The notes under the pieces: model-generated
Databases searched by the model: none
Told to the model about the DNA's origin: nothing
What the model saw: only the letters and a program-made list of their open reading frames with translations
Made by a program: the position numbers and the translations under genes
NCBI GenBank assembly: GCA_900545555.1
Contig: UQZI01000005.1
Coordinates: forward strand, 1-50,713
Origin: an uncultured Collinsella sp.
GTDB taxonomy: Bacteria; Actinomycetota; Coriobacteriia; Coriobacteriales; Coriobacteriaceae
Direction of reading: 5' to 3'
DNA length: 50,713 nt
Part shown: positions 26,102 through 33,172 of the stretch, piece by piece
How positions within the stretch are numbered: the stretch's first letter is position 1
Layout of the letters: each line of letters begins with the position of its first letter

Positions 26102-26106
26102 GGTCC
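26093..26106 (-). promoter_or_regulatory. Hairpin enclosing the rimM start codon
   Basis: Minus-strand RNA: GGACC-UUGA-GGUCC, a 5-bp stem with the UUG initiator in its tetraloop, adjoining the khpA UAG. It could restrict independent rimM initiation and couple it to khpA translation. Confidence 0.45.
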
Positions 26107-26390
26107 TAGCCCAGAACCTCTACCTCGACAGCAGTGTCGAGGCGAGCGGCCAGTGCACGGGCGAGCGTGCGAATGGCCTTGATGGTACGGCCACGACGGC
26201 CGATGACCTTAGCGACGTCATCCTCGGCGACAGAAACCTCAATCATAGAGGCGTCATCACCATCAATGACCTCAAGGCTCACGGAATCCGGGTCGTCGAC
26301 GATCTGAACAACGAGATATTCGACGAGATCGGCGATGCGATCTGAGAGCATTGCCTCACCCTCGAGCTGTGCAGCGTCAACCTCAGGCAC
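26106..26390 (-). CDS. khpA: KH-domain RNA-binding protein KhpA (YlqC family)
   Basis: Small type II KH protein; in Gram-positive bacteria it partners KhpB and affects cell division and mRNA. The GXXG loop is GRRG, in AKVIGRRGRTIKAIRTL. 94 aa from GTG 26390, which has GAGGAG 6 bases upstream and lies 3 bases after the rpsP stop. ATG at 26351 would give 81 aa, nearer the common length, and has a fair GTGAGG upstream, so the start is uncertain. Confidence 0.9.
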   Translation of the reverse strand: MPEVDAAQLEGEAMLSDRIADLVEYLVVQIVDDPDSVSLEVIDGDDASMIEVSVAEDDVAKVIGRRGRTIKAIRTLARALAARLDTAVEVEVLG

Positions 26391-26393
26391 GAT

Positions 26394-26735
26394 TTACTCC
26401 TCGGCGCCCTCAGCGGCCTCAGCGGCAGCCTTAGCGGCCTCGGCCTCTTTGGCGAGCTGCTTCTTGGACTTCTTGACGACGGTCTCGGTCTTCTCGCCCT
26501 CGTTGGCGGCCTTGACCAGAGCGGCGACGGCGTCGGTGAGCTGAGCGCCCTTGGACTGCCAGTCGGCGATCTTCTCGAGGTCGAGGTTGATGGTCTTGGG
26601 GGCGGTCATCGGGTTGTAGCGGCCAACCTCCTCGATGATACGACCGTCACGCGGGGCGCGGGAATCGGCGACGACGACACGGTAGTACGGACGCTTCTTA
26701 GCGCCGTGACGAGCAAGGCGAATCTTGACTGCCAA
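26394..26735 (-). CDS. rpsP: 30S ribosomal protein S16
   Basis: Small-subunit protein. The N-terminus after the start codon reads AVKIRLARHGAKKRPYYRVV, with VADSRAPRDGRIIEEVGRYN following, both diagnostic. The start is TTG at 26735 with GGAGGAG 6 bases upstream; the open frame to 26771 has no S16 similarity before that point. 113 aa, of which the last 30 or so form a Lys/Ala/Glu-rich tail. First gene of rpsP-khpA-rimM-trmD-lepB. Confidence 0.95.
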   Translation of the reverse strand: MAVKIRLARHGAKKRPYYRVVVADSRAPRDGRIIEEVGRYNPMTAPKTINLDLEKIADWQSKGAQLTDAVAALVKAANEGEKTETVVKKSKKQLAKEAEAAKAAAEAAEGAEE

Positions 26736-26791
26736 AGGAAACTCCTCCAACCAAGCAGCTTTAGGCTGCAACTACAAACAAACAGTTGAAC

Positions 26792-26820
26792 ATAATACGC
26801 CATCGACGCGGGCAGGTGAA
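26792..26820 (-). promoter_or_regulatory. Promoter of the rpsP operon
   Basis: Minus strand: TTCACC (26815-26820), 17-base spacer, TATTAT (26792-26797). The -10 is good and the -35 moderate. Confidence 0.55.
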
Positions 26821-26924
26821 GTCCGTGAGACCAACTTCTTCGGTGTAGTCGAGGGCAAATCCATATCTTAGACAAGAATTCGGGATTTGCAAGCACATAC
26901 ACGCACCCCACATGAGCTGCGCGG

Positions 26925-26930
26925 TATACT
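26925..26930 (+). promoter_or_regulatory. -10 element of dinB
   Basis: TATACT lies 7 bases before ATG 26937; no good -35 is seen at 16-18 bases. Transcription would begin at or near that ATG, leaving about 40 bases before ATG 26976. Confidence 0.4.
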
Positions 26931-26975
26931 CATGACATGGAAAGACGCGAACATACATACGGTTATGAGGATGCC

Positions 26976-28190
26976 ATGAGCGTCACGCCGCCTCCCTGGA
27001 CGGGTCCGGCGGTGGGCCTCATGGACCTCGATGCGTTTTTTGCGAGCGTGGAGATGCTCGATCATCCCGAATGGCGCGGAAAGCCACTCATCGTGGGCGG
27101 AGACGCCGATTCGCGTGGCGTCGTGTCCACGTGTTCGTATGAGGCGCGCCGCTTTGGCGTGCACTCTGCCATGGCCTCGGCCGAGGCGCGGCGCTTGTGC
27201 CCGCAAGCCATTTGGACGCACGGGCACTTTGATCGCTACCGCGAGGTGAGCGCGCAGGTCATGGCGATTCTTGCCGAGGAGACGCCGCGCGTTGAGCGCG
27301 TATCCATCGACGAAGCCTTTATCGATATCACACCGGGTCGCTTTGCGCCCGAGGACCCACTGCTGGTTGCACGGCGTATAAGCGACCGTGTGGCAGCGCT
27401 GGGAGTGACGTGCTCCATTGGCGTGGGCTGCAACAAGACGGTCGCAAAGATCGCAAGCGAGCGGGATAAGCCGTTTGGGCTGACCATCGTGCGCCCCGGA
27501 ACCGAGCAGCGCTTTTTGGCCGCGCTGCCGGTATCTGCCATGAGCGGCATCGGGCGCTCGGCCGAGGAGCGACTGCGCCGTATGCGCATCTACACGCTCG
27601 GCGAGCTGTCACGCGCGCCGGAATCCACCTTGGCCTCTATTTTTGGCGTCAACGGCGAACGTATGCGTCAGCGTGCGCTGGGACTTGAAATCTCCGAAGT
27701 CACGAGTCTCGATGAAGAGCGTGAGGTTAAATCGGTGAGCAATGAGCGCACCTTTGCGAAAGATTTGACTGAGCGCGGGGACATCGAAGCGGCGATTGCG
27801 CTGCTGGGTGAGTCGGTTGGACGCCGCCTGCGCCGTCAGGGACTGACGGGCGGCACGGTAACGCTCAAGCTTAAGTATTCGTATGGCAGCGGGCGTACGG
27901 CACAGCGCCGGCTGCCTCATCCGACCGACGATGAGAACATCTTCGTGGCGGTTGCACTCGAACTGCTCGACAACATCTGGCAGGAAGGCATGCATGTTCG
28001 CTTAGCGGGCATCGGCATGAGCGACTTCGACCACCAAGGCGGCATCCAGACCGACCTGTTCTGCGAAGTCGACGACCGCGGAGCCCAATCAAGCGACCGT
28101 CGCGACCTCTCGGTCGCTATCGACGCCGTCCGAGACAAGTTCGGCGACACCGCCCTATCTTTCGGCCGCCAATCCCGCTTCAACGATTAA
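26976..28190 (+). CDS. dinB: DNA polymerase IV (Y-family)
   Basis: Error-prone translesion polymerase. The first catalytic Asp lies in VGLMDLDAFFASVEM, and the second acidic pair in RVSIDEAFIDIT. The steric region YEARRFGVHSAM and helix-hairpin-helix ISAMSGIGRSAEERLRR-like block follow (here VSAMSGIGRSAEERL), with a little-finger domain at the C-terminus. 404 aa from ATG 26976, which has GAGGAT 5 bases upstream. An in-frame ATG at 26937 would add 13 residues and would fit a leaderless transcript. It is the only plus-strand gene among minus-strand operons for 20 kb on either side. I see no LexA-type box I would trust. Confidence 0.95.
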   Translation: MSVTPPPWTGPAVGLMDLDAFFASVEMLDHPEWRGKPLIVGGDADSRGVVSTCSYEARRFGVHSAMASAEARRLCPQAIWTHGHFDRYREVSAQVMAILAEETPRVERVSIDEAFIDITPGRFAPEDPLLVARRISDRVAALGVTCSIGVGCNKTVAKIASERDKPFGLTIVRPGTEQRFLAALPVSAMSGIGRSAEERLRRMRIYTLGELSRAPESTLASIFGVNGERMRQRALGLEISEVTSLDEEREVKSVSNERTFAKDLTERGDIEAAIALLGESVGRRLRRQGLTGGTVTLKLKYSYGSGRTAQRRLPHPTDDENIFVAVALELLDNIWQEGMHVRLAGIGMSDFDHQGGIQTDLFCEVDDRGAQSSDRRDLSVAIDAVRDKFGDTALSFGRQSRFND

Positions 28191-28201
28191 CCGCCTTTAG
28201 G

Positions 28202-28245
28202 CAAAAAGAAAGCCGGGCAGGTGCGGAAAACCGCAACTGCCCGGC
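28202..28245 (-). terminator. Intrinsic terminator after rsfS, between convergent dinB and rsfS
   Basis: Two stacked stems pair GCCGGGCAG (28212-28220) with CTGCCCGGC (28237-28245), and TGCGG with CCGCA inside, around a 4-base loop. The minus strand continues with TTTCTTTTT. On the plus strand no T run follows, so it mainly serves the rplU-to-rsfS transcript. Confidence 0.88.
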
Positions 28246-28259
28246 GAAATGCGCGAAGC

Positions 28260-28292
28260 TAGCTAAAAAGCCCCGTATCAAATGAGCTACTA
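28260..28292 (-). repeat. Short intergenic repeat, copy 2, overlapping the rsfS stop
   Basis: Minus strand: TAGTAGCTCATTTGATACG continues with GGGCTTTTTAGCTAG. It matches the unit at 20207-20268 (TAGCTCA-TTTG--AC-GGGGCT-TTTTAGCTA). The rsfS stop is the first of two in-frame TAGs; the second is the TAG of the repeat unit. Confidence 0.6.
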
Positions 28293-28745
28293 GAGGAGAT
28301 TGAGGGGGAGCTGGGGGGCGTCACCCCAGAGCTTTTCTAGGCGGTAGAAGTCGCGGGCTTCGGGAGTGAAGACGTGGACGACAACCGAGCCGTAGTCCAT
28401 GAGCATCCAGGTCTTCTGCTCGCGGCCCTCGATGGAGAACGGATGCTCGCCGCAAGCCTCGGCGACCTTCTCCTCGATCTCGTCGACGATCGAATCGACC
28501 TGGCGGTTGTTGGTACCGGTGGCAAGCACAAAGTAGTCGCACACGTCGGAAAGCTCGGTCAGGTCGAGCACCTGCACGTCCTCGCCCTTCTTGTCGTAGG
28601 CGGCCTGCGCGGCGGCGCGGGCGACATCCTCGGCGGCGACACCGCTCGCGGACAGCGAGGCGGCGGTGCGGTCGGACGTGGCAACGAAACTCTTGTGCTC
28701 CACACCTTCAAGAATCTGCTCGTCAGTCATGGTCTCGTCGGCCAT
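28290..28745 (-). CDS. rsfS: Ribosomal silencing factor RsfS
   Basis: Binds L14 and blocks subunit joining under nutrient stress. The conserved core is DVQVLDLTELSDVCDYFVLA followed by ATGTNNRQVDSIVDEIEE and WMLMDYGSVVVHVFTPEARD, with FYRLEKLWGDAP at the end. 150 aa from ATG 28745 (AAAGAGG 7 bases upstream), with about 40 extra Ala/Ser-rich N-terminal residues. Last gene of the obgE-nadD-yqeK-rsfS block. Confidence 0.94.
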   Translation of the reverse strand: MADETMTDEQILEGVEHKSFVATSDRTAASLSASGVAAEDVARAAAQAAYDKKGEDVQVLDLTELSDVCDYFVLATGTNNRQVDSIVDEIEEKVAEACGEHPFSIEGREQKTWMLMDYGSVVVHVFTPEARDFYRLEKLWGDAPQLPLNLL

Positions 28746-28773
28746 GGAATACCTCTTTCTAGACACACCCGAG

Positions 28774-29394
28774 CTAGCGCAGCTGGGCGTAATGGTTGTA
28801 AATCGTAATAGCCGTGGGATAAAGATAGCGCCCGGACTGGATCACATAGACCAGACCCTGCGCAAAACAGGAGAAGAACAACTCGTCAAGCGTCGACTCC
28901 CCCACCATCTTGCGCAGCGCATGGGCATAGTCGCCGTGACGGTTGGGCTCGATGGCATCTGCCACAAAGACCACCATATCGAGCGGCGTCATGTCGCAGG
29001 CACCCACGGTGTGACGGTCGACAGCCTGGAAAACAGCCGGCGACAGCTCGGGAAAAAGCTGCGGAAGCTCATAGGCGGCAACAGGGCCATGCAAAAGCGG
29101 CGTCGCAGCGGAAGGAGAGCCGGCAACCTTGATGCCATAGTGAAGCGCGCGGGCCACGAGCTCGTCATCGGAAAGAACCTTGTCCCAATCGTGAATTAAG
29201 CCGGCGGCAGCCGCATCAAAGCGGTCAACGCCGTAGACCTCGGCCAGATGAAGTGCGGTCTCGGCAACACCCAGCGAATGCACATAGCGCTTGCGCTTAT
29301 CTTTCATGCGAACATCGAGCAGTTCTTGAATGCGCTTGAGCAGCGCGCGCTCATCGCCCTCAAACTGATCCTCTACCGACAACGTAGCCCCCAT
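28774..29394 (-). CDS. yqeK: YqeK-family HD-domain hydrolase (symmetrical Ap4A hydrolase type)
   Basis: HD-superfamily phosphohydrolase; characterised relatives split Ap4A into two ADP. The metal-binding HD motif is AAGLIHDWDKVLSDDEL and the upstream His is in YVHSLGVAETALHLAEVYGV. 206 aa. ATG 29394 overlaps the nadD stop (TGATG); GTG 29397 is the alternative. It sits between nadD and rsfS as in many Gram-positives. Confidence 0.92.
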   Translation of the reverse strand: MGATLSVEDQFEGDERALLKRIQELLDVRMKDKRKRYVHSLGVAETALHLAEVYGVDRFDAAAAGLIHDWDKVLSDDELVARALHYGIKVAGSPSAATPLLHGPVAAYELPQLFPELSPAVFQAVDRHTVGACDMTPLDMVVFVADAIEPNRHGDYAHALRKMVGESTLDELFFSCFAQGLVYVIQSGRYLYPTAITIYNHYAQLR

Positions 29395-30071
29395 CACTCA
29401 AAATCTTCTTGGCCCAAATCGGCATATAGCCTGCGCTTGCGAATGTAGCCGAGCACGGACTCGCTCGTAAGATAGCGCACGCTCATGCCGCGGGCAACTC
29501 GCTTACGAATGTTCGTCGAGCTGATCGCCAGCGCCGGAATCTGAATATAGCGCACGTCGAACGGCAGCCCCGACTCTTTGATTCGGGCACGCGCCGTATC
29601 GATATCAAAGCCCGGTCGCGTCGCCGCAATAAAGGTAGCAAGCTCAGCGATTCGTTCGGCATCATGCCAGGTCACAATATCGATAATCGCATCGGCGCCC
29701 GTAATAAAGTAGAGCTTTACCTGCGGCGGGTAAAAGTCGCGAAGGGCATGAAGCGTATCGGCCGTATAGGTTACGCCCGGACGGTCAATCTCGAACCGGC
29801 TCGCCAAAAAGGCCGGGTTCGCGGCGGTGGCGAGGACCGTCATGGCATAACGGTCCTCAGCAGGCGTCACCGGCTTGTCAAGCTTAAAGGCGGGAGAGCC
29901 CGCCGGCATAAAGAGCACGGCGTCCAAGTCGAGCGACTCGCGCGCCTGCTCGGCAGTCACCAGGTGCCCGTAATGAATCGGGTCGAAGGTGCCGCCCATA
30001 ATGCCAAGCCGAAACTCTTTGCCCTCTTTTATGGGCAGCTCGGGCAAACCGATTCCACCGCGCAGCGACAT
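29394..30071 (-). CDS. nadD: Nicotinate-nucleotide adenylyltransferase
   Basis: Makes deamido-NAD from nicotinate mononucleotide and ATP. The nucleotidyltransferase motif GIMGGTFDPIHYGHL is near the N-terminus (about residues 23-37), and the C-terminal ISSTNIRKRVARGMSVRYL contains the family's ISST-x-IR block. 225 aa. It starts at ATG 30071, 3 bases after the obgE stop. About 22 residues precede the conserved core. Confidence 0.95.
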   Translation of the reverse strand: MSLRGGIGLPELPIKEGKEFRLGIMGGTFDPIHYGHLVTAEQARESLDLDAVLFMPAGSPAFKLDKPVTPAEDRYAMTVLATAANPAFLASRFEIDRPGVTYTADTLHALRDFYPPQVKLYFITGADAIIDIVTWHDAERIAELATFIAATRPGFDIDTARARIKESGLPFDVRYIQIPALAISSTNIRKRVARGMSVRYLTSESVLGYIRKRRLYADLGQEDFE

Positions 30072-30074
30072 GGC

Positions 30075-31541
30075 TTACTCGCCCTCCGAGGTCTCGGCAT
30101 CGTCCGCGGCATCAGCCGCATCGATAGCCTCGACGCCCTCATCCGCAGCATCGGCCACGTCAATGGCCTCAACGGCAACGTCCTCGCCAGCGTCCTCGAG
30201 CTCCTCGTACTCCGAGAAGTCCTCGGCGCCCTCAAAGTCAAAGGCGCGCTGGCAAATGCGGACCTCGTCGCCCGCACGGCAACCGGCCTTCTCGAGCGCG
30301 TCGTCAACACCCATACGCGCAAACTTGTGCTGCAGATAAATGACAGCTTCCTCGTTTTCCCAGTCGGTCTGGATGACCATGCGCTCAATCGCGCGACCAA
30401 CCACACGGAAGGCACCAGGCTCCTCCTGGACAATGCGGAAACGCTTCTCGCGCTGCAGACGGCGGCGCTCCCACTCCTCGTCGCGCAGATCGACCGGCTC
30501 ATCGGAGACCGCCAGCTCGGCGCGCAGCTTAGCCACCTGCTCGCCCACGGCAAGCATCAGCGTGTTGAGGCCGGCGCCAGTCACGGCGGACACGGCAAAG
30601 AACATATGTCCATCGTCGAGCGCGGCGCGCTTGAGGTCGGCAATCTTGTCGGCCGTGCCCGGCGCATCGCACTTGTTGGCGACGACGATCTGCGGACGCT
30701 CCGAAAGCTCGGCGCCATACTGCTCGAGCTCACGGTTGATGATGCGGTAATCCTCAACCGGGTCGCGATCCTCAAAACCGCCCGTCATGTCGACGACATG
30801 CATGATCAGGGCCGTACGCTCAATGTGGCGCAGGAACTGGTGGCCCAGACCCTTGCCCTCGCTCGCGCCCTCGATCAAACCAGGAACGTCGGCAACGACG
30901 TAAGAATATTCGCCGGCACGCACCATGCCGAGGTTCGGCACGAGCGTTGTAAACGGATAGTCGGCGATCTTGGGACGGGCGGCACTCATGCGCGCAATGA
31001 GCGATGACTTGCCCACCGAGGGGAAGCCCACGAGTGCGGCATCGGCCATAAGCTTCATCTCGAGCTCAATCCAGTGCTCCTCGGCCGGTTCGCCCAGCTG
31101 AGCGAACGCGGGCGCGCGGCGCACCGACGTCACAAAGTGCGTGTTGCCCAGGCCACCGGCACCGCCGGGCGCCACGACAACGCGCTCGCCATCATGCACC
31201 AGGTCGGCAATCTCGAACATCGGGGTCTGCGTCTCGGGGTCGAGCTCGCGCACCACGGTACCCATAGGGACCTTGAGAATCAGGTCCTCGCCGCTCTTAC
31301 CGTTACGACGGGCACCCTGCCCGTGCGTGCCGCGTTCGGCGCGGAAGTGATGCTTAAAGCGGTAATCGATCAGCGAAGACAGCTGAGCATCGGCCTGGAT
31401 GACGACATTGCCGCCACGACCGCCGTCGCCGCCATCGGGGCCGCCCTTGGGGACAAATGCCTCACGCCTAAACGACATGCATCCGGCTCCGCCGTCGCCG
31501 CCGCACACGTTAATGCGGCTGATATCGGTGAACTGTGACAA
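30075..31541 (-). CDS. obgE: Obg-family GTPase ObgE/CgtA
   Basis: Essential GTPase in late 50S assembly. The glycine-rich Obg fold is at the N-terminus (INVCGGDGGAGCMSFRREAF, GGDGGRGGNV). The G domain has P-loop GFPSVGKSSLI, switch ADYPFTTLVPNLGMV, DVPGLIEGAS and NKCD. An OCT domain follows (RFRIVQEEPGAFRVVGRAIE). 488 aa, with an acidic Ala/Asp/Glu tail of about 50 residues that contains EAIDVADAAD and EAIDAADAAD. The start is TTG 31541 with AGGAGG 8 bases upstream. A terminator-like hairpin lies between rpmA and this gene. Confidence 0.96.
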   Translation of the reverse strand: MSQFTDISRINVCGGDGGAGCMSFRREAFVPKGGPDGGDGGRGGNVVIQADAQLSSLIDYRFKHHFRAERGTHGQGARRNGKSGEDLILKVPMGTVVRELDPETQTPMFEIADLVHDGERVVVAPGGAGGLGNTHFVTSVRRAPAFAQLGEPAEEHWIELEMKLMADAALVGFPSVGKSSLIARMSAARPKIADYPFTTLVPNLGMVRAGEYSYVVADVPGLIEGASEGKGLGHQFLRHIERTALIMHVVDMTGGFEDRDPVEDYRIINRELEQYGAELSERPQIVVANKCDAPGTADKIADLKRAALDDGHMFFAVSAVTGAGLNTLMLAVGEQVAKLRAELAVSDEPVDLRDEEWERRRLQREKRFRIVQEEPGAFRVVGRAIERMVIQTDWENEEAVIYLQHKFARMGVDDALEKAGCRAGDEVRICQRAFDFEGAEDFSEYEELEDAGEDVAVEAIDVADAADEGVEAIDAADAADDAETSEGE

Positions 31542-31557
31542 CAGAATCGCCTCCTAC

Positions 31558-31601
31558 AAAAAAGAGGGAGACCCTTGAATCCTAAAACTCAAGTGCCTCC
31601 C
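31558..31601 (-). terminator. Terminator-like hairpin between rpmA and obgE
   Basis: Minus strand: GGGAGGCACTTGAG pairs with TTCAAGGGTCTCCC (13 of 14 including wobble), then TCTTTTTT. It lies 26 bases past the rpmA stop and just before the obgE RBS, so it probably attenuates read-through from the ribosomal genes. Confidence 0.75.
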
Positions 31602-31626
31602 ACATATGTGCTCTATGAAGGGTGAA

Positions 31627-31884
31627 TTACGCGTTCGCGAGCGGGCGTACGCTGACCCTGTGCTTGATACCCTTGTGGAACTCAACGGTACCGTCGACCA
31701 GCGCGAACAGCGTGTCGTCCTTGCCACGGCCAACGTTCTCACCCGGATGGATGTGCGTGCCGTGCTGACGGACGAGAATCGTGCCCGTGGTTACCGTCTG
31801 GCCGGCATAGCGCTTCGTGCCAAGGCGCTGACCGCGGGAGTCACGGCCATTACGGGAGGAACCGAGTCCTTTTTTGTGTGCCAT
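31627..31884 (-). CDS. rpmA: 50S ribosomal protein L27
   Basis: Large-subunit protein whose N-terminus reaches the peptidyl-transferase centre. It starts MAHKKGLGSSRNGRDSRGQR, with GTILVRQHGTHIHPGENVG in the middle, both diagnostic. 85 aa. No N-terminal cleavable extension of the Firmicutes Prp type is present. ATG 31884 lies 34 bases after rplU, with a weak RBS (GAAAGAG). Confidence 0.97.
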   Translation of the reverse strand: MAHKKGLGSSRNGRDSRGQRLGTKRYAGQTVTTGTILVRQHGTHIHPGENVGRGKDDTLFALVDGTVEFHKGIKHRVSVRPLANA

Positions 31885-31917
31885 TGTGTATACCTACTCT
31901 TTCGTTACGAGTGTAAT

Positions 31918-32292
31918 CTACTCGGCGACGGGAGCCTCGGCGACAGCCTCAGCCTCTGCCTTGACAGCCTTCTTGGCGCGGGACGTAGCCTGGACCTTCA
32001 CGATCTTCAGCTTGGTGAGCTGCTGACGGTGACCCTTCAGACGACGATAGCGCTTACGCTTGTGGAACTTGAAGACCAGCTGCTTCTCGCCCTTGAACTG
32101 CTCAACAATCTGAGCGGTAACCTTGGCCTTGGCCAGCTTGTCGGGATCGGTGACGATCTTCTTACCATCGTTGAGGAAGATAACCGGCAGGGTGACCTTG
32201 TCGCCCTCATTGCCCTCGATCTTCTCGACGGTGATGACATCGTCGGTGGCGACCTTGTACTGCTTGCCGCCCGTGTTAACGATTGCGTACAT
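31918..32292 (-). CDS. rplU: 50S ribosomal protein L21
   Basis: Large-subunit protein. MYAIVNTGGKQYKVATDD at the N-terminus and FKFHKRKRYRRLKGHRQQLT near residue 85 are diagnostic. 124 aa from ATG 32292; the open frame starts 7 codons earlier. The last 25 or so residues form an Ala/Lys/Glu-rich tail like that of S16. Promoter at 32335-32363; first gene of rplU-rpmA-obgE-nadD-yqeK-rsfS. Confidence 0.96.
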   Translation of the reverse strand: MYAIVNTGGKQYKVATDDVITVEKIEGNEGDKVTLPVIFLNDGKKIVTDPDKLAKAKVTAQIVEQFKGEKQLVFKFHKRKRYRRLKGHRQQLTKLKIVKVQATSRAKKAVKAEAEAVAEAPVAE

Positions 32293-32334
32293 GTTTACTT
32301 GCCCTTCATGCATCAGTTAGTGCAACAGCCGAAT

Positions 32335-32363
32335 ATAGTAGCAGGCGAAAATACCCCCGTCAA
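32335..32363 (-). promoter_or_regulatory. Promoter of rplU-rpmA
   Basis: Minus strand: TTGACG (32358-32363), 17-base spacer, TACTAT (32335-32340). Near-consensus; its -35 overlaps the last codons of the upstream DUF2344 gene. Confidence 0.75.
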
Positions 32364-33172
32364 CGAGTATGTGGAGCAAATCCACAAGTTCGCACAGGTA
32401 TGGGGCTGACGAGTCGGCCCTCGTCGTCCTCGCATGCTTGATTCTGACGCTCGACATCGTAGGAGCAGATGGTCACGAGGTCTTGCATACCGATGGAAAC
32501 AATAGGTGCATCCACGCCCGGGGTCAAGCCCTGCAACAAAACATCAGCAGCGGAAAGCAAAATTTCCGGACGCATGGAGCCCTCGTTGTCGGCATGGGTG
32601 TCGAGCATGAGCACCAGATGGTCCGGGCGCTCCCCCGCCGTGAGCTCATAGCCCACGAGTGTGTGATCCAAATCCAAGCGCTTGCTCTTTTTGCCGCGCG
32701 CGTAGTCGATGCCATGGTCCGCGCGCAGCGTGTCGATCGCACGACGCACCTCGTCGGGGCTTACGGGCGCCTCGGGATCCAAGTGCAGGTCGATGAGATA
32801 CGACAGGCGCGTGAGCTGCGCCGTCAACGCCGGCGTGCGCACGTCGATGTACGCCGCCTCGATGGGCGCCAGATCGGCCGGAGACGCCGCAGCCAGGCGC
32901 CCAAACGCCTCGTCGAGCGCCACGAACTCGGTCATAAACAGGTCATACCACTCGCAGGTCGACGACGTACCCACCGGTAGCGCCGAAGAGAAGCCCACGC
33001 GCATGTGCGGAGAAAAGCCCTGCGTGACGGCATAGGGAAGTCCCGCACGGCGCACGATGCGCTCTATGGTATGGATTACTTCGAGATGGCCCAGGTACTT
33101 AAGGCGATCGCGCTTGCCATAGCGAACACGAAGCCTAAAGAGCGTGGGGTTGTCGGTCAGGCGCTCACTCAT
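32360..33172 (-). CDS. TIGR03936-type radical-SAM-linked protein (DUF2344)
   Basis: Family of unknown function found beside or fused to the radical SAM protein encoded just upstream. The N-terminal FRLRVRYGKRDRLKYLGHLE and QGFSPHMRVGFSSALPVG are the conserved blocks. 270 aa. ATG 33172 overlaps the stop of the radical SAM gene (ATGA), so the two are translationally coupled. Its 3' end contains part of the rplU promoter. A tRNA-modification or RNA-related role has been guessed for the pair from context; I cannot add to that. Confidence 0.9.
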   Translation of the reverse strand: MSERLTDNPTLFRLRVRYGKRDRLKYLGHLEVIHTIERIVRRAGLPYAVTQGFSPHMRVGFSSALPVGTSSTCEWYDLFMTEFVALDEAFGRLAAASPADLAPIEAAYIDVRTPALTAQLTRLSYLIDLHLDPEAPVSPDEVRRAIDTLRADHGIDYARGKKSKRLDLDHTLVGYELTAGERPDHLVLMLDTHADNEGSMRPEILLSAADVLLQGLTPGVDAPIVSIGMQDLVTICSYDVERQNQACEDDEGRLVSPIPVRTCGFAPHTR

